This document shows, in pieces, positions 49,601 to 60,682 of a stretch of DNA of 64,000 nt. The first letter of the stretch is position 1, and each line of letters opens with the position of its first letter. A program made the position numbers and the translations under genes. Source of the stretch: Oryzias latipes (lineage: Eukaryota; Chordata; Actinopteri; Beloniformes; Adrianichthyidae); NCBI RefSeq assembly GCF_002234675.1, contig NC_019860.2:10104586-10168585 (forward strand), in the 5' to 3' direction. Under the pieces are notes generated by a model. It ran no database searches. It was not told the origin of the DNA and worked only from the letters and a program-made list of their open reading frames with translations.

Positions 49601-52600
49601 AAGGTGGAGATTTGTGAGCAGCAGTATGGTTTCATGCCCCGTAAGAGCACCACTGATGCCATTTTTGCTTTGAGAATGTTGATGGAAAAGTACAGAGAAG
49701 GTCAGAAGGAGCTGCATTGTGTGTTCGTAGATTTAGAGAAGGCGTATGACAGGGTGCCGAGGGAGGAGCTGTGGTACTGTATGAGGTCGTCTGGAGTGGC
49801 AGAGAAGTATGTCAGAGTAGTTCAGGACATGTATGAGAGAAGTATGACGGTGGTGAGATGTGCTGTAGGTCAGACAGAGGAGTTCAAGGTGGAGGTGGGA
49901 CTACACCAAGGATCAGCTTTGAGTCCTTTTTTGTTTGCTATGCTGATGGACAGGCTGACAGACGAGGTAAGAAAGGAATCTCCCTGGACAATGATGTTTG
50001 CGGATGACATTGTAATTTGCAGTGAGAGTAGAGAGCAGGTGGAGGAACAGCTAGAGAGGTGGAGGTTTGCTCTGGAAAGAAGAGGCATGAAGGTCAGTCG
50101 TAGTAAGACAGAATACATGTGTCTGAACGAGAGGGATCAAGGTAGAAGCGTTAGGTTACAGGGGACTGAGGTGAAGAAGGTGCAGGAGTTTAAGTACTTG
50201 GGGTCAACAGTTCAGTGTGATGGGGAGTGTGGAAAAGAGGTGAAGAGGCGAGTGCAGGCAGGTTGGAGCGGTTGGAGGAAAGTGTCAGGAGTGTTGTGTG
50301 ACAGAAGAGTGCCAGCAAGACTCAAAGGAATGGTGTACAAGACAGTGGTGAGACCAGCTCTGCTCTATGGGTTAGAGACGGTAGCAATGAGACAGAGACA
50401 AGAGGCTGAGATGGAGGTAGCAGAGATGAAGATGTTGAGGTTCTCCTTAGGAGTGACCAGGTTAGACAGGATAAGGAACGAGTACATCAGAGGGACGGCT
50501 CATGTTGCCTGTGTTAGCGACAAAGTCAGAGAAGCCAGACTGAGATGGTTTGGACATGTTCAGAGGAGGGATAGTGGATATATTGGTAGAAGGATGTTGG
50601 AGATGGAGCTGCCTGGCAGGAGGGCAAGAGGACGGCCAAAGAGGAGGTATATGGATGTCTTAACAGAGGACATGAAGTTGGCTAACGTTAGGGTAGAAGA
50701 TGTTCATGATAGAGTGAGGTGGAAAAGGATGATTCGCTGTGGCGACCCCTGATGGGAAAAGCCGAAAGAGAAAGAAGAAGGTGTTTAATGTGTAGCGTAT
50801 GCACTGAGAAGGGTTGCAAGGAGGGGTGGATGCTACCTACGTGTCTAAAGCAAACAAAGCCTGATTGGGGGGGGGGGTCTATTTAACCTTATTTCTTTAT
50901 GTCCTCAATTGTATTGTTTCTTCCCCCTACTGATTGATATTTGCCTTTACATATTTATTTAACTATTAATTTATCTTTTTATTTATTTTGTTACACCCCC
51001 CCCCCCCCCCCCCCCCTTGCTGGTCATGCTCCAACATAGATTGGTGTCACTGGAACTCCGTCTCCCGACCCCCACCCCAACACGATGCACCAGGTCAACC
51101 TATGTTCCAGAAAATGACACAAGTTTATTCGTTTGGGCTTGAAAGGCATAATCATACTCAAAAGACTACTGTGAAATAGATCAAAGATGATCAGATTGAG
51201 ACTTGAAGAAAGTGGTGGATGCATCTGTCTGTGGCTGATAAGATTTGGGGATAAAAGAAGAAAAAAAGCCCATCTGAACTTCTTTTCTTACGTAAATCAA
51301 GTTTCTAGAAAGTCCTAGTTTTATCTTTGTGCTTTTTGTGAAATAAGAAAAAAATCTTATCTCAGTATGACGCAGAGAAGTTACTTCATGCATTTGGTAC
51401 TTCAAGATTAGATTACTCTTTTTCTGCATAACTGCTATAAACATAAACTTCATTCTGCTCCAGAATCTTGTGTATTTTATTTATTGAATCATTACTTTAC
51501 CAGGAGGAACATTGATAAAAGTTTCTTAATTCAATTGATGACAAGAGTTTGTGGCAAGAGTTTAATGAAAATTGGTGGATACGATCGTATTTTACAAATT
51601 TTAGCAGTTCTAAATTCAAATCAAATCAATCTTTGTTTGCAATACAAAGTGCTTTACACCAAACATAAATAACATAAAACAATTTAAAAATCACCCCCAC
51701 ACCAAACAACCTCCACTCCCCACTCACACCTCCTATCCCCTTAACCAATGCAAATAAACATGGGGAAACAGGTTCCTCTTTGTAAGATCAACCCCTATCT
51801 CTACACTATCTAACACTATCTCTATTTTTGTGGCTAGACTCTAAAACCTTCTGTTCTAACAAAGTTTATCAAAATGTTGTCCCGAAAAATGCCAGACAAA
51901 GGGTGGACTTCAGCTGAGTCAACAGTTTTGTTGCTAAAAGCTTCTGGTATTGTCACATGCACCTGTACAGGGGTTGATCTACGGCCCATGAAGGTCGTAG
52001 AAAGGACAGCCACATCTGAAGATTAGTGCAGGTGTGTCTTGCAGTTCCCTTAAGGTGTAAAATTGAATCGGTAAATTCAAAAGGGACACAAGTCCACAAT
52101 TTTTCAAAATAGAGATATTATATGTTTTTGTTTTTTTTATAACCTTTATCTACCCAGGAATTGTCCCATTGAGATTAAGAATCTCTTTTTCGAGGGGGAT
52201 ATTATATGTTCTATGGTCTTCAAGGGAAAAGCTATCTGATTATGTGCAAAAAAGTCCCAAGGCCATTGTATTGTATTGACTATGCACAGCATTTATAATG
52301 CTATAAGTGCAAGAGGGGCCAAATTCCTGGACTTGGGTCTCTCTTGCATGGGTTTAGCTTTATCCCATAGATGGCAGAGCCCCTGTTAAATTCAAGAAGG
52401 GCCCAAGTCCAGAGACTTTAGTTTGCTAGTCCTCTGAAATTATTAAAGTGAGGTGCTTCATATTATAGCATTTGTAAGCTATGAACTGGTGCTAAATTTG
52501 GGTAAAGTATTAATCATTTGGTAGCCTCCCTTTAAGCTTTGCAATTAAAATCATTTCCTGGAAAAACAAACCTCTTGGACTTGGGCCCCTTTTGAATTCA

Positions 52601-55600
52601 CCGATTTAATTGTTCTGCGTGTTTGGTGAGGCTAATGTAAGTTGCACATTCCTCTGATGTACAAGTGACACTCTGTTGTTAGTCAAGCCTTAGTCACAAC
52701 TTCCCTTACAGCTAGCCCGCTGTTTGTGGGCAGAATATGGACAAATCCTTACAGGGCACACAGGAGACCCGCACCTTTGGCTTTTGGGCCCCTTGCACAG
52801 ATTGCAGGGTTTGGGGGAGATCCGAAAGAGAGAAAATTCTGGATAAAAATGCCATAATGCCTACGTCACTCTTAATTTATCGTTGCCACATGAACTTTAT
52901 CACTGCATGGGTTCACAGAGATGTCTACAACCTTGACATTTTGTGTGAGCTACCTGACCCGTACAGGTCTGCCCATTTATTGGGACTAAATTGGATTTTT
53001 GCAATCACGATGTAATCTCTAGCACTTTTTAAATCATGCTTTATAAATAAATTCAATTTAATTTGATCAGTATACATATTTTATGTCTAGTGATCTGCAA
53101 CCGACTGGCAACCTTTGTCCGGTGTACCTGGCCTTTGCCCAACAGTAGCTGGTTTGGCGCCATCATTGAGGGGGTTCCAAATGAAGTGATATTTATGGCA
53201 ACACATTGTTAACAAAACTTTTTAAGTAGCAAATGAAAATATAAAATTTTTACTTTGAAAAACTTTTTCCTTGCCTTAAAAAAACTTTGTTTGACAGCAC
53301 ATATGTCACTTATAAGTTCATAAGTGTTTATAAGTTTCACTTGTCTGAAACTTATAAACGTAAAATCAAATATATGGAGAAAGCGAGATGAGACACAATG
53401 CATGTCAAAACGTTTGTGTTGCAAAAATATTTTTTGAAAGCCAAAAAAAAAAGTTTTGAAAGCATATGTTTGATATTTTCATGTGCTACCTAGAAGGTTT
53501 TGTTTGCGGTATGTTGGCTCAAATATAACTTCATAAAGTTTGACTTAAAGTACAAAAGGAGTTTATTCAGACATACTTCTGGTGTTTCAGAAGATTCATA
53601 ACCCCCAATTGTGTTAAAAAATAAAGTAAAATATATCCCTTCATAGTTCTGAAAATGGATGGATGGATGGATGGATGGATGGATGGATGACAATCCTTTC
53701 TCAAGAGCCTGTTGGGCTTCTGGTATAAAACCCTTCTAACTTGTGTATATTCACTCGTATGTTGTCATTCGGGTTTTAATAGTGTAAACATCTATTTTGA
53801 CTGTAGGAACTGTAATACACCAGGGGGCGCTGCTGCACAGAAGGATACTATATTTCAGGTATGAGTTGTACATATATGTGACTGACTGGATAATGAAGAT
53901 GGAGGTGTTTTTGCAGCTTTACTTCAATCAGTGCTGAAAAAGTTTATGCTCCTGAGTTAACCTCCCAGTTTATATGCCGGGCCTGCAGGTGTGTACTCTG
54001 ACCTGCTTGTGGACTTTTCCTGCAGCCAGGGTTGCGTTCTTCAAGTCCTCTCTGTTGCAGTTGGAGAAGCTAATGCAGCAGCTGGTTGGAATACCGCTGA
54101 CAGAAAAATACAGAGTGCTGAACCAGCTGGTGTAGTTAGACACTCCACAACAGTGTAGCTGCAGACATACAGACACAATCAGAGCTTAAGAAAGACTGTT
54201 TGAAGAGATTTTTTTTCAGGTATATCCTCTGCAACCACACATATAAATCAATATTTATTTTAATCATCTGGGTTTACCCTTGTGCTATCCTGTGGGGTCC
54301 AGATGACCCCACCTTTACATTGACGTGTTACCCCTACCATAACAAAAGTGGATAAAGGTGAAAAGGATTTAATGTAATCCATGGACACCATGGACACATA
54401 TCATTGAAGAAAAAAGGTTCAGCGCATTGTCTAGTGGGTCTAGATGACCCAACTCCCAACGTTAAAGTGCCTAGGATAGCACAAGGGTTAACATGACTGT
54501 AGAGGCTCTTTCAAAGAGAAGCTGTGAGCACAAATATTTATAATATATGATATTTACTTGAGAAATCAAAATTTACAGGGTCCCAAAATTAATCCAAGAG
54601 GAGCACCATAAATATTAAACAGTCGGAATTGGTTTCAAATGCCACAAATTCTGTTGCGACCGACTCACTTTACGCTGAACATCATCCACCGCTACACTCT
54701 TGTCGTCACGTCCATCGTATCTGATCACAGCCTCTCTGAAGGTGACGAAGAACGTCTCTTTAACCTGAAAGCAGATGGACATTCAGGCTCGGTCATGTTT
54801 TAAAGTTTCAAAAGGGGGACGCATAATGTTTTACCTCGTGGCGAAAGACGAATCCAGAGATTCCTGCGATGAGCTCAATTATGAATACAAGACACAGAAG
54901 AACGGCATACTAAAGAGAAAGGACAGGTCAAGGGGTCAAAGGGTGAAAGTATCCATCACACCTAGTGTAAAGTCTCTTTTCTAATTATAGAGTTCCAGTT
55001 GAGATCACAAAGATTTCTGTCAGCAAAACTCACCAATTTCAGCATCCAGGGGCGCCCCCTACAGGTCGCAAAGCAGCCAAACAGTCCGAACAAAACGATG
55101 GCAGCACCAGTGCCAGTGAGCATGTAGGGAGCGTTGGAAGGGCCATTCGAGATCAACAGGGTGTAGGGGCCCAACATGAACTGCCACCATAGACCCACTG
55201 ACAGCAAGACCATGCCTGTCACCTAAGGGGGAGGAGCCACAGAAAAGGAAATGAAAGGAAATGAAACACATTTAGGAAAATCTCCCAGTTAAGTAAAAGT
55301 TTTTGGCTTAGTTCTAAAAGGCCTTTTTTGCAGTGTAATTATTTAACACAGCATTAGTTTAAGGGTTTGTTAGACTCATGTTATGTTACGACTACTATGT
55401 CTCTGTTTTTACTCCATACCAGGAAGGTTAATTTCTAGTTGCAAGTTCCAAAAAAAGTTTGAAATTCTGGCTCTTAACTTTTGCACTGCAAAAACATGAA
55501 ATCTCACCACACACTCTCATGGTGGCTCTGCTTCTGAACACTGGCACAAACCTTCCACCAGAGGCAAGGTTCAATGTCTTACCCAAGGACACTTTGACAT

Positions 55601-58600
55601 ATAAGCAGGAATTGAACCTGCAATATTCTGATCCAAGGTCGACTGCCCTACCACTGCACCACGGCCACCCTATATATAAAATATGAAATACATACACACC
55701 TACACACACAGAGTATTTTGGTCAAGTTTCTAGTTGACATATGTTTTTTTTAAATAATTGATATAAGACTAAATTAAGCTACCAGTAACTTTGCAATAAA
55801 ATGTAAAGACTTGTTTTCAGACAATGAATCTTGAATATCTTGGTGAGTCATTTCATTAAGCCAACATCTTATTTTAAGTTATATTTCTAATAAAAGTGTT
55901 TTGTTTTTATTTTATTTGTGGTGGTGAGTGGTCTCGTTTTGAGAAACATACTCATTACATTATATATTTAGAAAAACTGGAAAGTTTAATTTGACATATA
56001 CGTTTTAAAATAAATGTATGTGTTATTCTAGTCTTCCTTTATTATATCTGGGCTTTTGTTATATTTAAAATAGGATATAATTTAAGAAAAGTCTACAAAT
56101 AGGCCCACTTTAAAGATATTAAACAATTTTTACATGCCCTTTTTTTAGACATAATTCCACTTACCAAAGCATTAGACCTAAATATGAATATTTATAGCTA
56201 ATTTTTAAGATTTTACTCAGTCTTAAAGAGGCAGGACATAACTTATTTTGAGAAATCTACCAAGACTTATTCTACTGGTTCCAATGGTACACACTGATCT
56301 TCTCCTAGAAGCTGATTCTGGACTCATCACCATCATCATGCTCCTTGATTTGACACCATATCTCACTCCATCATTCTTCTCAGACTTTCAGCTCTCGGTA
56401 TCAAGTCCACCCCCCTCCGCTGGTTTCAGTCTGACTTCTCTAACCGCACTCAGTTTATCCAACTGGATTCTTTCAAATCTCCACTCTCACTCATTTTCTC
56501 TGGTGTTCCTCAAGGTTCTGTTGTTGGTCCCCTCCTCTTCTTCATCCACCTACTACCCCTTGGCAAAATATTTCGTAAATTCAATATTGATTTTCATTGT
56601 TTTGCAGATGACACTCAGCTATGTCTGTTCAGAGATCTGAACTCTTCTCTTCCACCTGGCTTCTTTTACTCTTGTCTGTCTGAAATAAAAACCTGGTTTA
56701 CCTTAAACTTACTCAAACTTAACAGTGATAAAACCATATTACTCCGTGTAGGTTCCAAATCTACCCTTTCCAAAGTTTCCAATTTTACACTTTCCATTGA
56801 TTCCTTTCCAGTTTTCCCCTTGACAGTACATTATCTTTTCAGTCTCACATCAATAGCATTACTTGGTCTGCATAAATGGTAAATGGCTGAACGGTGGTGC
56901 CAACCTTCCACCAGAGGCAATGTGGGGTTGGGTGTCTTGCCCGACGACACTTTGACACATTGGCGGGCAAGGCGGGAATTGAACCCAAAACATTACAATT
57001 GGGGGTTGACCGGCCTGCCACTAGACCATGGCCACCCCATACTTTCATCAACGCAATATTGATCGTCTCGGCACCTCCCTCACCATCCACCCCTCTTCCA
57101 TTTTACTTCATAGTCTGGTCACTTCTCACCTTGACTATCGCAATGCACTTCTCTCTGGTCTTCCCAAGAAAACTTTGAATAAACTTCAGAATTCAGCTGC
57201 CCGCATCATCACCAGAACTCCTTCTGTCCATCACATCACTCCCATTCTCCAACAGCTGCACTGGCTTCCGGTGGCTTGCTCTCTCCGGTCTTCTTCCTCC
57301 CTTCAGCTTTCCGTCCCTCCGGCCCGTATGGTCACCACGGGGAGCCGTGCCTTCAGCCGCTCGGCTCCCCAACTCTGGAACTCTCTCCCCCCAGACCTCC
57401 ATAACAGTGACTCTTTTTCAATTTTTTAAAATCCGGACTCGAAACCTATCTGTTTAAATGTGCTTTTCCTGATCACAATTTTTCATCTTCTGCTATCTAA
57501 TTTATCAATGATTTCAACTATTAACTGTTTTGAACCCAGAAGATCAGCTGTTATCAGTAAAAGAAGAAATACCAACCTTGGACAATCGACAGTTATGGAC
57601 CCTTTTTACTTTTCCCCTACAGCATTACTTTATTATAAAAAAAAAATACAAAAAAAATATTTAAAAAAGTAAAACAAATGATTAATCACTTATTGAAAAT
57701 GGTTAAATTGATTGACTTTTAATGATATTACTTCACTTTCTCCAAAACTTGATAAATTGATTCAAAAATCTTTCCTAATGTAGCATAATTTTGCACATGT
57801 TTTTAACTTTTGATACTTGATGAAATTTTTGCTATGAAAATTCCTGAAACAGTGTTGTGTCTACTTTACTGATATAGTATTATGTTTTATTCATACGAAT
57901 GGCTTTTATAAGTAACATAATCTGCATATAGTTCAGATGACTGATCTGCATTTGCCATGTTGATTTCTAAAATAGTTATTTTGGACGTAATACTTAAGTA
58001 ATTCATCTTTGTCATGTGCTTTATCGATATCTTATGATTTTTAATTCTGTCTGATAAAAACTGGGAACCGGATATTGATAAATCATGTAATAAAATGGTT
58101 ACAGTATAACGGGGTGGGATTATATAAATTTGCTTCCTTCCACTCCCTTTCAAGCAATATTTATTAATATGCCTAATTATCCTAAGTTTGATTAGTTCCT
58201 GTATGAATGTATAACTGATGTTTATATTGCTGTTGTGTATTATTTCTACTTAATTGCTTAAAATAAACCATTTCAAATCAAATCAAATCAAAAAACTTCT
58301 TGATTGTTTGTAACATGTTGGGATTTTATTGTGTTTTACTTTGGAACCTGAACTGTGTCCTTGGGTGTTTTGAAATGTGCTTTTAAATAAAATGTATTAT
58401 TATTATTTTTACTATTATTATTATTCACTCATAACAAGAGGAAAACATTTTGTATTCTACTTTTTTAACTTGTTTTCGCAAATGGACATTTTTCCCAGTG
58501 TGGTCACACATTTTCACATCACAAAAATCTGGTAGTTCCATCTGTGGGTTTAGACTTTTTATTTCCACTATAAAACCTTTGATTTAGACCAAAAAATAAA

Positions 58601-59250
58601 GTAATAATGATGAAAAATTCTAGTTCTGTTGACAGTTGATCAATGCCTTCTGTTAAATGAATTTGTCATATGACTTCTCACATGACCAGATTAAAAAACA
58701 CCTCGTCATGCTCGTCTTGTGATTCTCATTGGTTCTTGTCAGTTTCCCGTATATCAGGTCAGGTCAGGTCAGGTCAGGTCAGATAGGTAACGACTAGATC
58801 AGGGACCCGTCTATTCTAATCAAGGTGTTGATTTGTTTTTGGGTTTGTTCCCGCTGCCAGAGCGTCTTCATTGGCACACTGGTGTCATCTTCCTCCTCAT
58901 TCCTCAGAGTCCAGTCATGAACCCCTGACCCGTTTAATGGTCACTCTTTGGGCTCACAACTGCGGATATTGTGGAAAAGTCACTAAATTCATCTTCATTC
59001 ATTTCAGTGACCTGACTCTGAGGAACAACTTATTGGTGTAACAGAAGATTTGACCAAACTGTTGAATGAATTGGACTTTTGTAGATGAAGACCCCCCACA
59101 CACACACACACACACACATACGCACACCCACCCACACACACACACCCACACACACATTAAGCTTCTTACCCAGAAGATGAAGGAGTAGAGCAGCAGCAGA
59201 GTCTTCATGCACACGATTGCCGGCTTGGTTTCCATCCTCCGGGGCGCCAT
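46671..59250 (-). CDS. tspan7: Tetraspanin 7
   Basis: Seven coding exons on the minus strand: 59170-59250, 55034-55222, 54835-54909, 54669-54764, 54003-54158, 46824-46907 and 46671-46739. They total 750 nt, giving 249 aa, exactly the length of human TSPAN7. All junctions are phase 0 with GT-AG borders. Four membrane segments are visible ([46 protein letters not shown]). The large loop carries CCG, SCC, a further Cys and GC, with two N-glycosylation sites (NYT, NAT). The N-terminus [14 protein letters not shown] and C-terminus SSYQYEMV match TSPAN7. It organises membrane microdomains and has a neuronal role in mammals. A second ATG one codon upstream (59,253) is possible. Introns 1 and 5 are swollen by transposable elements. 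Confidence 0.95.
47010..48309 (-). repeat. GC-rich dispersed repeat, copy B, in tspan7 intron 5
   Basis: The reverse complement resembles copy A at 37,345-38,490: an A-rich end at 47,010, then CTCAGCTGTTGAACAGAACA, CTCTTGTGTTGGACAGAT and AAACCCTTTTTTGTATTTGA, then a GC-rich head at 47,530-48,180. An RTE LINE cuts it at 48,327, and sequence resumes at 50,780. Confidence 0.55.
48327..50779 (+). mobile_element. RTE-type LINE, 5'-truncated, with 17-bp target duplication
   Basis: The element is bordered by exact copies of GGTGTTTAATGTGTAGC at 48,310-48,326 and 50,780-50,796. It ends with GGCGACCCCTGATGGGAAAA and (GAA)-rich sequence typical of fish RTE-clade LINEs. The perfect duplication and unbroken frame argue for a young insertion. 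It lies in tspan7 intron 5, antisense to the gene, inside an older GC-rich repeat. Confidence 0.92.
48329..50752 (+). CDS. RTE LINE endonuclease (partial) and reverse transcriptase
   Basis: Open from the truncation point to the stop with no break; the first ATG is at 48,401 (783 aa from there). The end of the endonuclease domain is present ([14 protein letters not shown], then [12 protein letters not shown] and [10 protein letters not shown]). The reverse transcriptase follows with [24 protein letters not shown] (motif A), [16 protein letters not shown] (motif B), MMFADDIVI (motif C, FADD at 49,997-50,008) and YLGSTV. The C-terminus has [13 protein letters not shown] and ends RCGDP. The N-terminal catalytic part of the endonuclease is missing through 5' truncation, so this copy cannot move on its own. 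Confidence 0.92.
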   Translation, partial: RGERVVIGADFNGHVGEGNRGDEEVMGRFGVKERNLEGQMVVDFAKRMEMAVVNTYFQKREEHRVTYRSGGRSTQVDYILCRRGHLREVNDCKVVVGESVARQHRMVVCKMTLEVRKKKIGKTEKKTKWWKLQNEETCEEFRQKLRQVLGGQDELPEDWETTAEIIRETGRKVLGVSSGKRKDGKETWWWNEEVQECVQRKRLAKRKWDVERTEEGRQEYKEAQRRVKREVAKAKQKAYDELYDRLDTKEGEKDLYRLARQRDRDGKDVQQIRVIKDRDGKVLTTQESVQKRWKEYFEELMNEENDRERREEDVVVVEQEVAEIGKDEVRKALKRMKSGKAVGPDDVPVEVWKCLGETAVEFLTRLFNRILESEKMPEEWRRSVLVPIFKNKGDMQNCSNYRGIKLMSHTMKLWERVVEARLRKKVEICEQQYGFMPRKSTTDAIFALRMLMEKYREGQKELHCVFVDLEKAYDRVPREELWYCMRSSGVAEKYVRVVQDMYERSMTVVRCAVGQTEEFKVEVGLHQGSALSPFLFAMLMDRLTDEVRKESPWTMMFADDIVICSESREQVEEQLERWRFALERRGMKVSRSKTEYMCLNERDQGRSVRLQGTEVKKVQEFKYLGSTVQCDGECGKEVKRRVQAGWSGWRKVSGVLCDRRVPARLKGMVYKTVVRPALLYGLETVAMRQRQEAEMEVAEMKMLRFSLGVTRLDRIRNEYIRGTAHVACVSDKVREARLRWFGHVQRRDSGYIGRRMLEMELPGRRARGRPKRRYMDVLTEDMKLANVRVEDVHDRVRWKRMIRCGDP
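50797..52060. other. tspan7 intron 5, mixed repeats
   Basis: A C-homopolymer of about 20 bp lies at 50,997-51,016. From 51,613 the sequence AATCAAATCAATCTTTGTTT and CAAAGTGCTTTACA resembles a widespread fish repeat. No gene is seen. Confidence 0.4.
52062..52613. mobile_element. MITE with repeated internal arms
   Basis: The ends are inverted: AATCGGTAAATTCAAAAGGG with ACAAGTCCA on the left, and TGGACTTGGGCCCCTTTTGA with ATTCACCGATT on the right. The same arm motif recurs inside near 52,325 (CCTGGACTTGGG) and 52,395 (AAGGGCCCAAGTCCAGAG). It lies in tspan7 intron 5. Family unknown. Confidence 0.6.
52614..53520. other. tspan7 intron 5, nothing recognised
   Basis: One open stretch of 92 codons at 52,737 has no recognisable domain and no splice context. 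The rest is AT-rich. Confidence 0.35.
53525..53690 (+). repeat. Short copy of the dispersed-repeat tail plus (GGAT)n
   Basis: ACAAAAGGAGTTTATTCAGA matches the tail of copy A at 38,341. From 53,655 to 53,690 there are about nine GGAT units. Confidence 0.7.
54273..54491 (-). mobile_element. TTAA MITE in tspan7 intron 4
   Basis: Left end TTTACCCTTGTGCTATCC, right end GATAGCACAAGGGTTAA. The core matches the family. The left target copy has drifted. Confidence 0.85.
55506..55673 (-). mobile_element. tRNA-derived SINE in tspan7 intron 1
   Basis: Reverse complement of the 63,160 family. Reading minus, GTGGTGCAGTGGTAGGGCAG (box A-like) precedes GGTTCAATTCC (box B) and CCTTGGGTAAGACATTGAAC. Confidence 0.78.
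56290..57470 (+). mobile_element. L2-type LINE relic in tspan7 intron 1
   Basis: Pieces of a reverse transcriptase are legible: [25 protein letters not shown]-like (56,505), FADDTQLC (56,602) and, after the [22 protein letters not shown] with [15 protein letters not shown] (57,110) and LHWLPVA then LWNSLPPDL. These are hallmarks of the L2/Maui group. Frame changes break it, and a SINE sits in the middle. Confidence 0.8.
56893..57039 (-). mobile_element. SINE inserted in the L2 relic
   Basis: Minus-strand copy of the 63,160 SINE family, reading GTGGCCATGGTCTAGTGGCA at its 5' end. It splits the L2 reading region and is therefore younger. Confidence 0.75.
57985..58300 (+). repeat. Second copy of the 11,275 LINE-tail repeat
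   Basis: Matches 11,275-11,565 closely and ends with AAATAAACCATTTCAAATCA and further TCAAA units. Confidence 0.65.
58757..58783 (+). repeat. (TCAGG)5 minisatellite
   Basis: Five TCAGG units create overlapping AGGTCA half-sites. It is in tspan7 intron 1, about 400 bp from exon 1. Confidence 0.9.
59096..59157 (-). repeat. (CA)n-rich tract
   Basis: Imperfect CA repeat with CCCA interruptions, about 13 bp inside tspan7 intron 1 from the exon 1 donor. Confidence 0.9.
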
Positions 59251-59253
59251 CAT

Positions 59254-60189
59254 CCATCTGACTGAGTTTCCACTTTCTCCTTTTCATCTCCTTAAAACCT
59301 GAGGAGCCAACCTGACAGGAGTGAATGCTGCCCTCTGTTGGTTGGAACATGTTTCTGCATGTTTTTGATGAGCCAAAAACCTGGTCAGCGCTTTATATTG
59401 TGCACGCCAACCCATACAGAGTATCACGATAGAGTGGGGTGGGGGTGTGGGGTGCGTTTTGGTGTCAAATCTGAGCATCGTAGGTCCAGCTAGAATAAAC
59501 GAGGGTCAGTCACAGGATAATCTGAGAGGTTTCGCAGTGATGAACCCGTGTGATGGGCGGAGCCATCGCCTGCTTGTTAACTGTGTGGTCAGAGTGTGAA
59601 GTATGAGTCACATGGCTGAGGCAGCATGCACCAGAGTGCTAGTCTGCAGCAAACGCACTGAGGAAAACACCAGAAGTTAAAATGAAACTGTTGGTGTGAC
59701 AGTCAAATCCAAGTCTGGGCCCATTTAGAGGTAGATCAGTACATGTAATAAATAATAACAGGTGTGTCCTTGAAGAATTCATTTATTAATAAAACAGAGG
59801 TTTGATTTTCTCATTGACCATCAATTATCTCTAAGCTAATTCAGAAAATAACCATGAGCTTCAGACTTATTTAGGTTGTTTTCAAGGAAACTATTCAGCA
59901 AATTTACAAAGAAATGAAAACCTTGATTTTAAATTATTCTTAAAAAAAAGAAGTTATTTGAATAGATAGATCCAAAACACAGATTGATGAAAAGGAGACA
60001 TTTCACTGTGAAATATTAATTATTTGTGTTACTACAAACACCACGTAAGGATTACTCTGCAGAAAATAGACACAATACGTGTCACAATACGGGAAGTGTT
60101 GAATATGAAGCTTGTATAAGGTAGAGGTCAATACTTCATAGTAGTGGTATGACCTGGCTTGATCTGTGCTTTTCCTCATTTATTCACAT
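59254..60189. other. Upstream of tspan7, no gene
   Basis: The proximal part should hold the tspan7 promoter, but I see no convincing core motif. The rest is AT-rich without recognised elements. Confidence 0.4.
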
Positions 60190-60362
60190 GTAACCCTTGT
60201 GCTATCCATGGCACTTTAACATTGGGAGTTGGGTCATCTAGACCCACTAGACAGTGCACTTCACTGGAGTCCATGGATTACATGAAATCTATCCACCTTT
60301 TTCATGGTAGGGAGAACACGTCAATGTAAGGGTGGGGTAATCTAAGATAGCACAAGGGTTAT
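60190..60362 (+). mobile_element. TTAA MITE with internal deletion
   Basis: Left end GTAACCCTTGTGCTATCC, right end GATAGCACAAGGGTTA. About 40 bp of the core are missing. Confidence 0.82.
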
Positions 60363-60682
60363 AGGCTAAACGGGGGTAAATTTGAAGGATTGTTTTAATG
60401 AAGGAATAACAAAGTGATAGGTCTCATTCTCAACATTCCAAGGTTTCAAACACAAATACAACAAATTTTTCATCATTTTTATTTAATTTAGTTTTTCCAA
60501 AATGTTGGCTTTTAAAAAGCAGCTAGGCCGACTTTCTGCAGGACTTCCCACAGGAGTAAAAGGAACATGAAAGTCACATAATCTGCTCGTTTGAGTCTGG
60601 AATCATGAATGAAGCCAAAAATTGTTATGATGCTCGAGCGAGAGTGAAACTCCCCCTCCTGGCAGGTGCGATATAAGACCTG

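Noticed and set aside
52737-53015. Possible small gene of 92 codons in tspan7 intron 5
   Set aside because: No recognisable domain, promoter or splice context, and it is surrounded by repeats.
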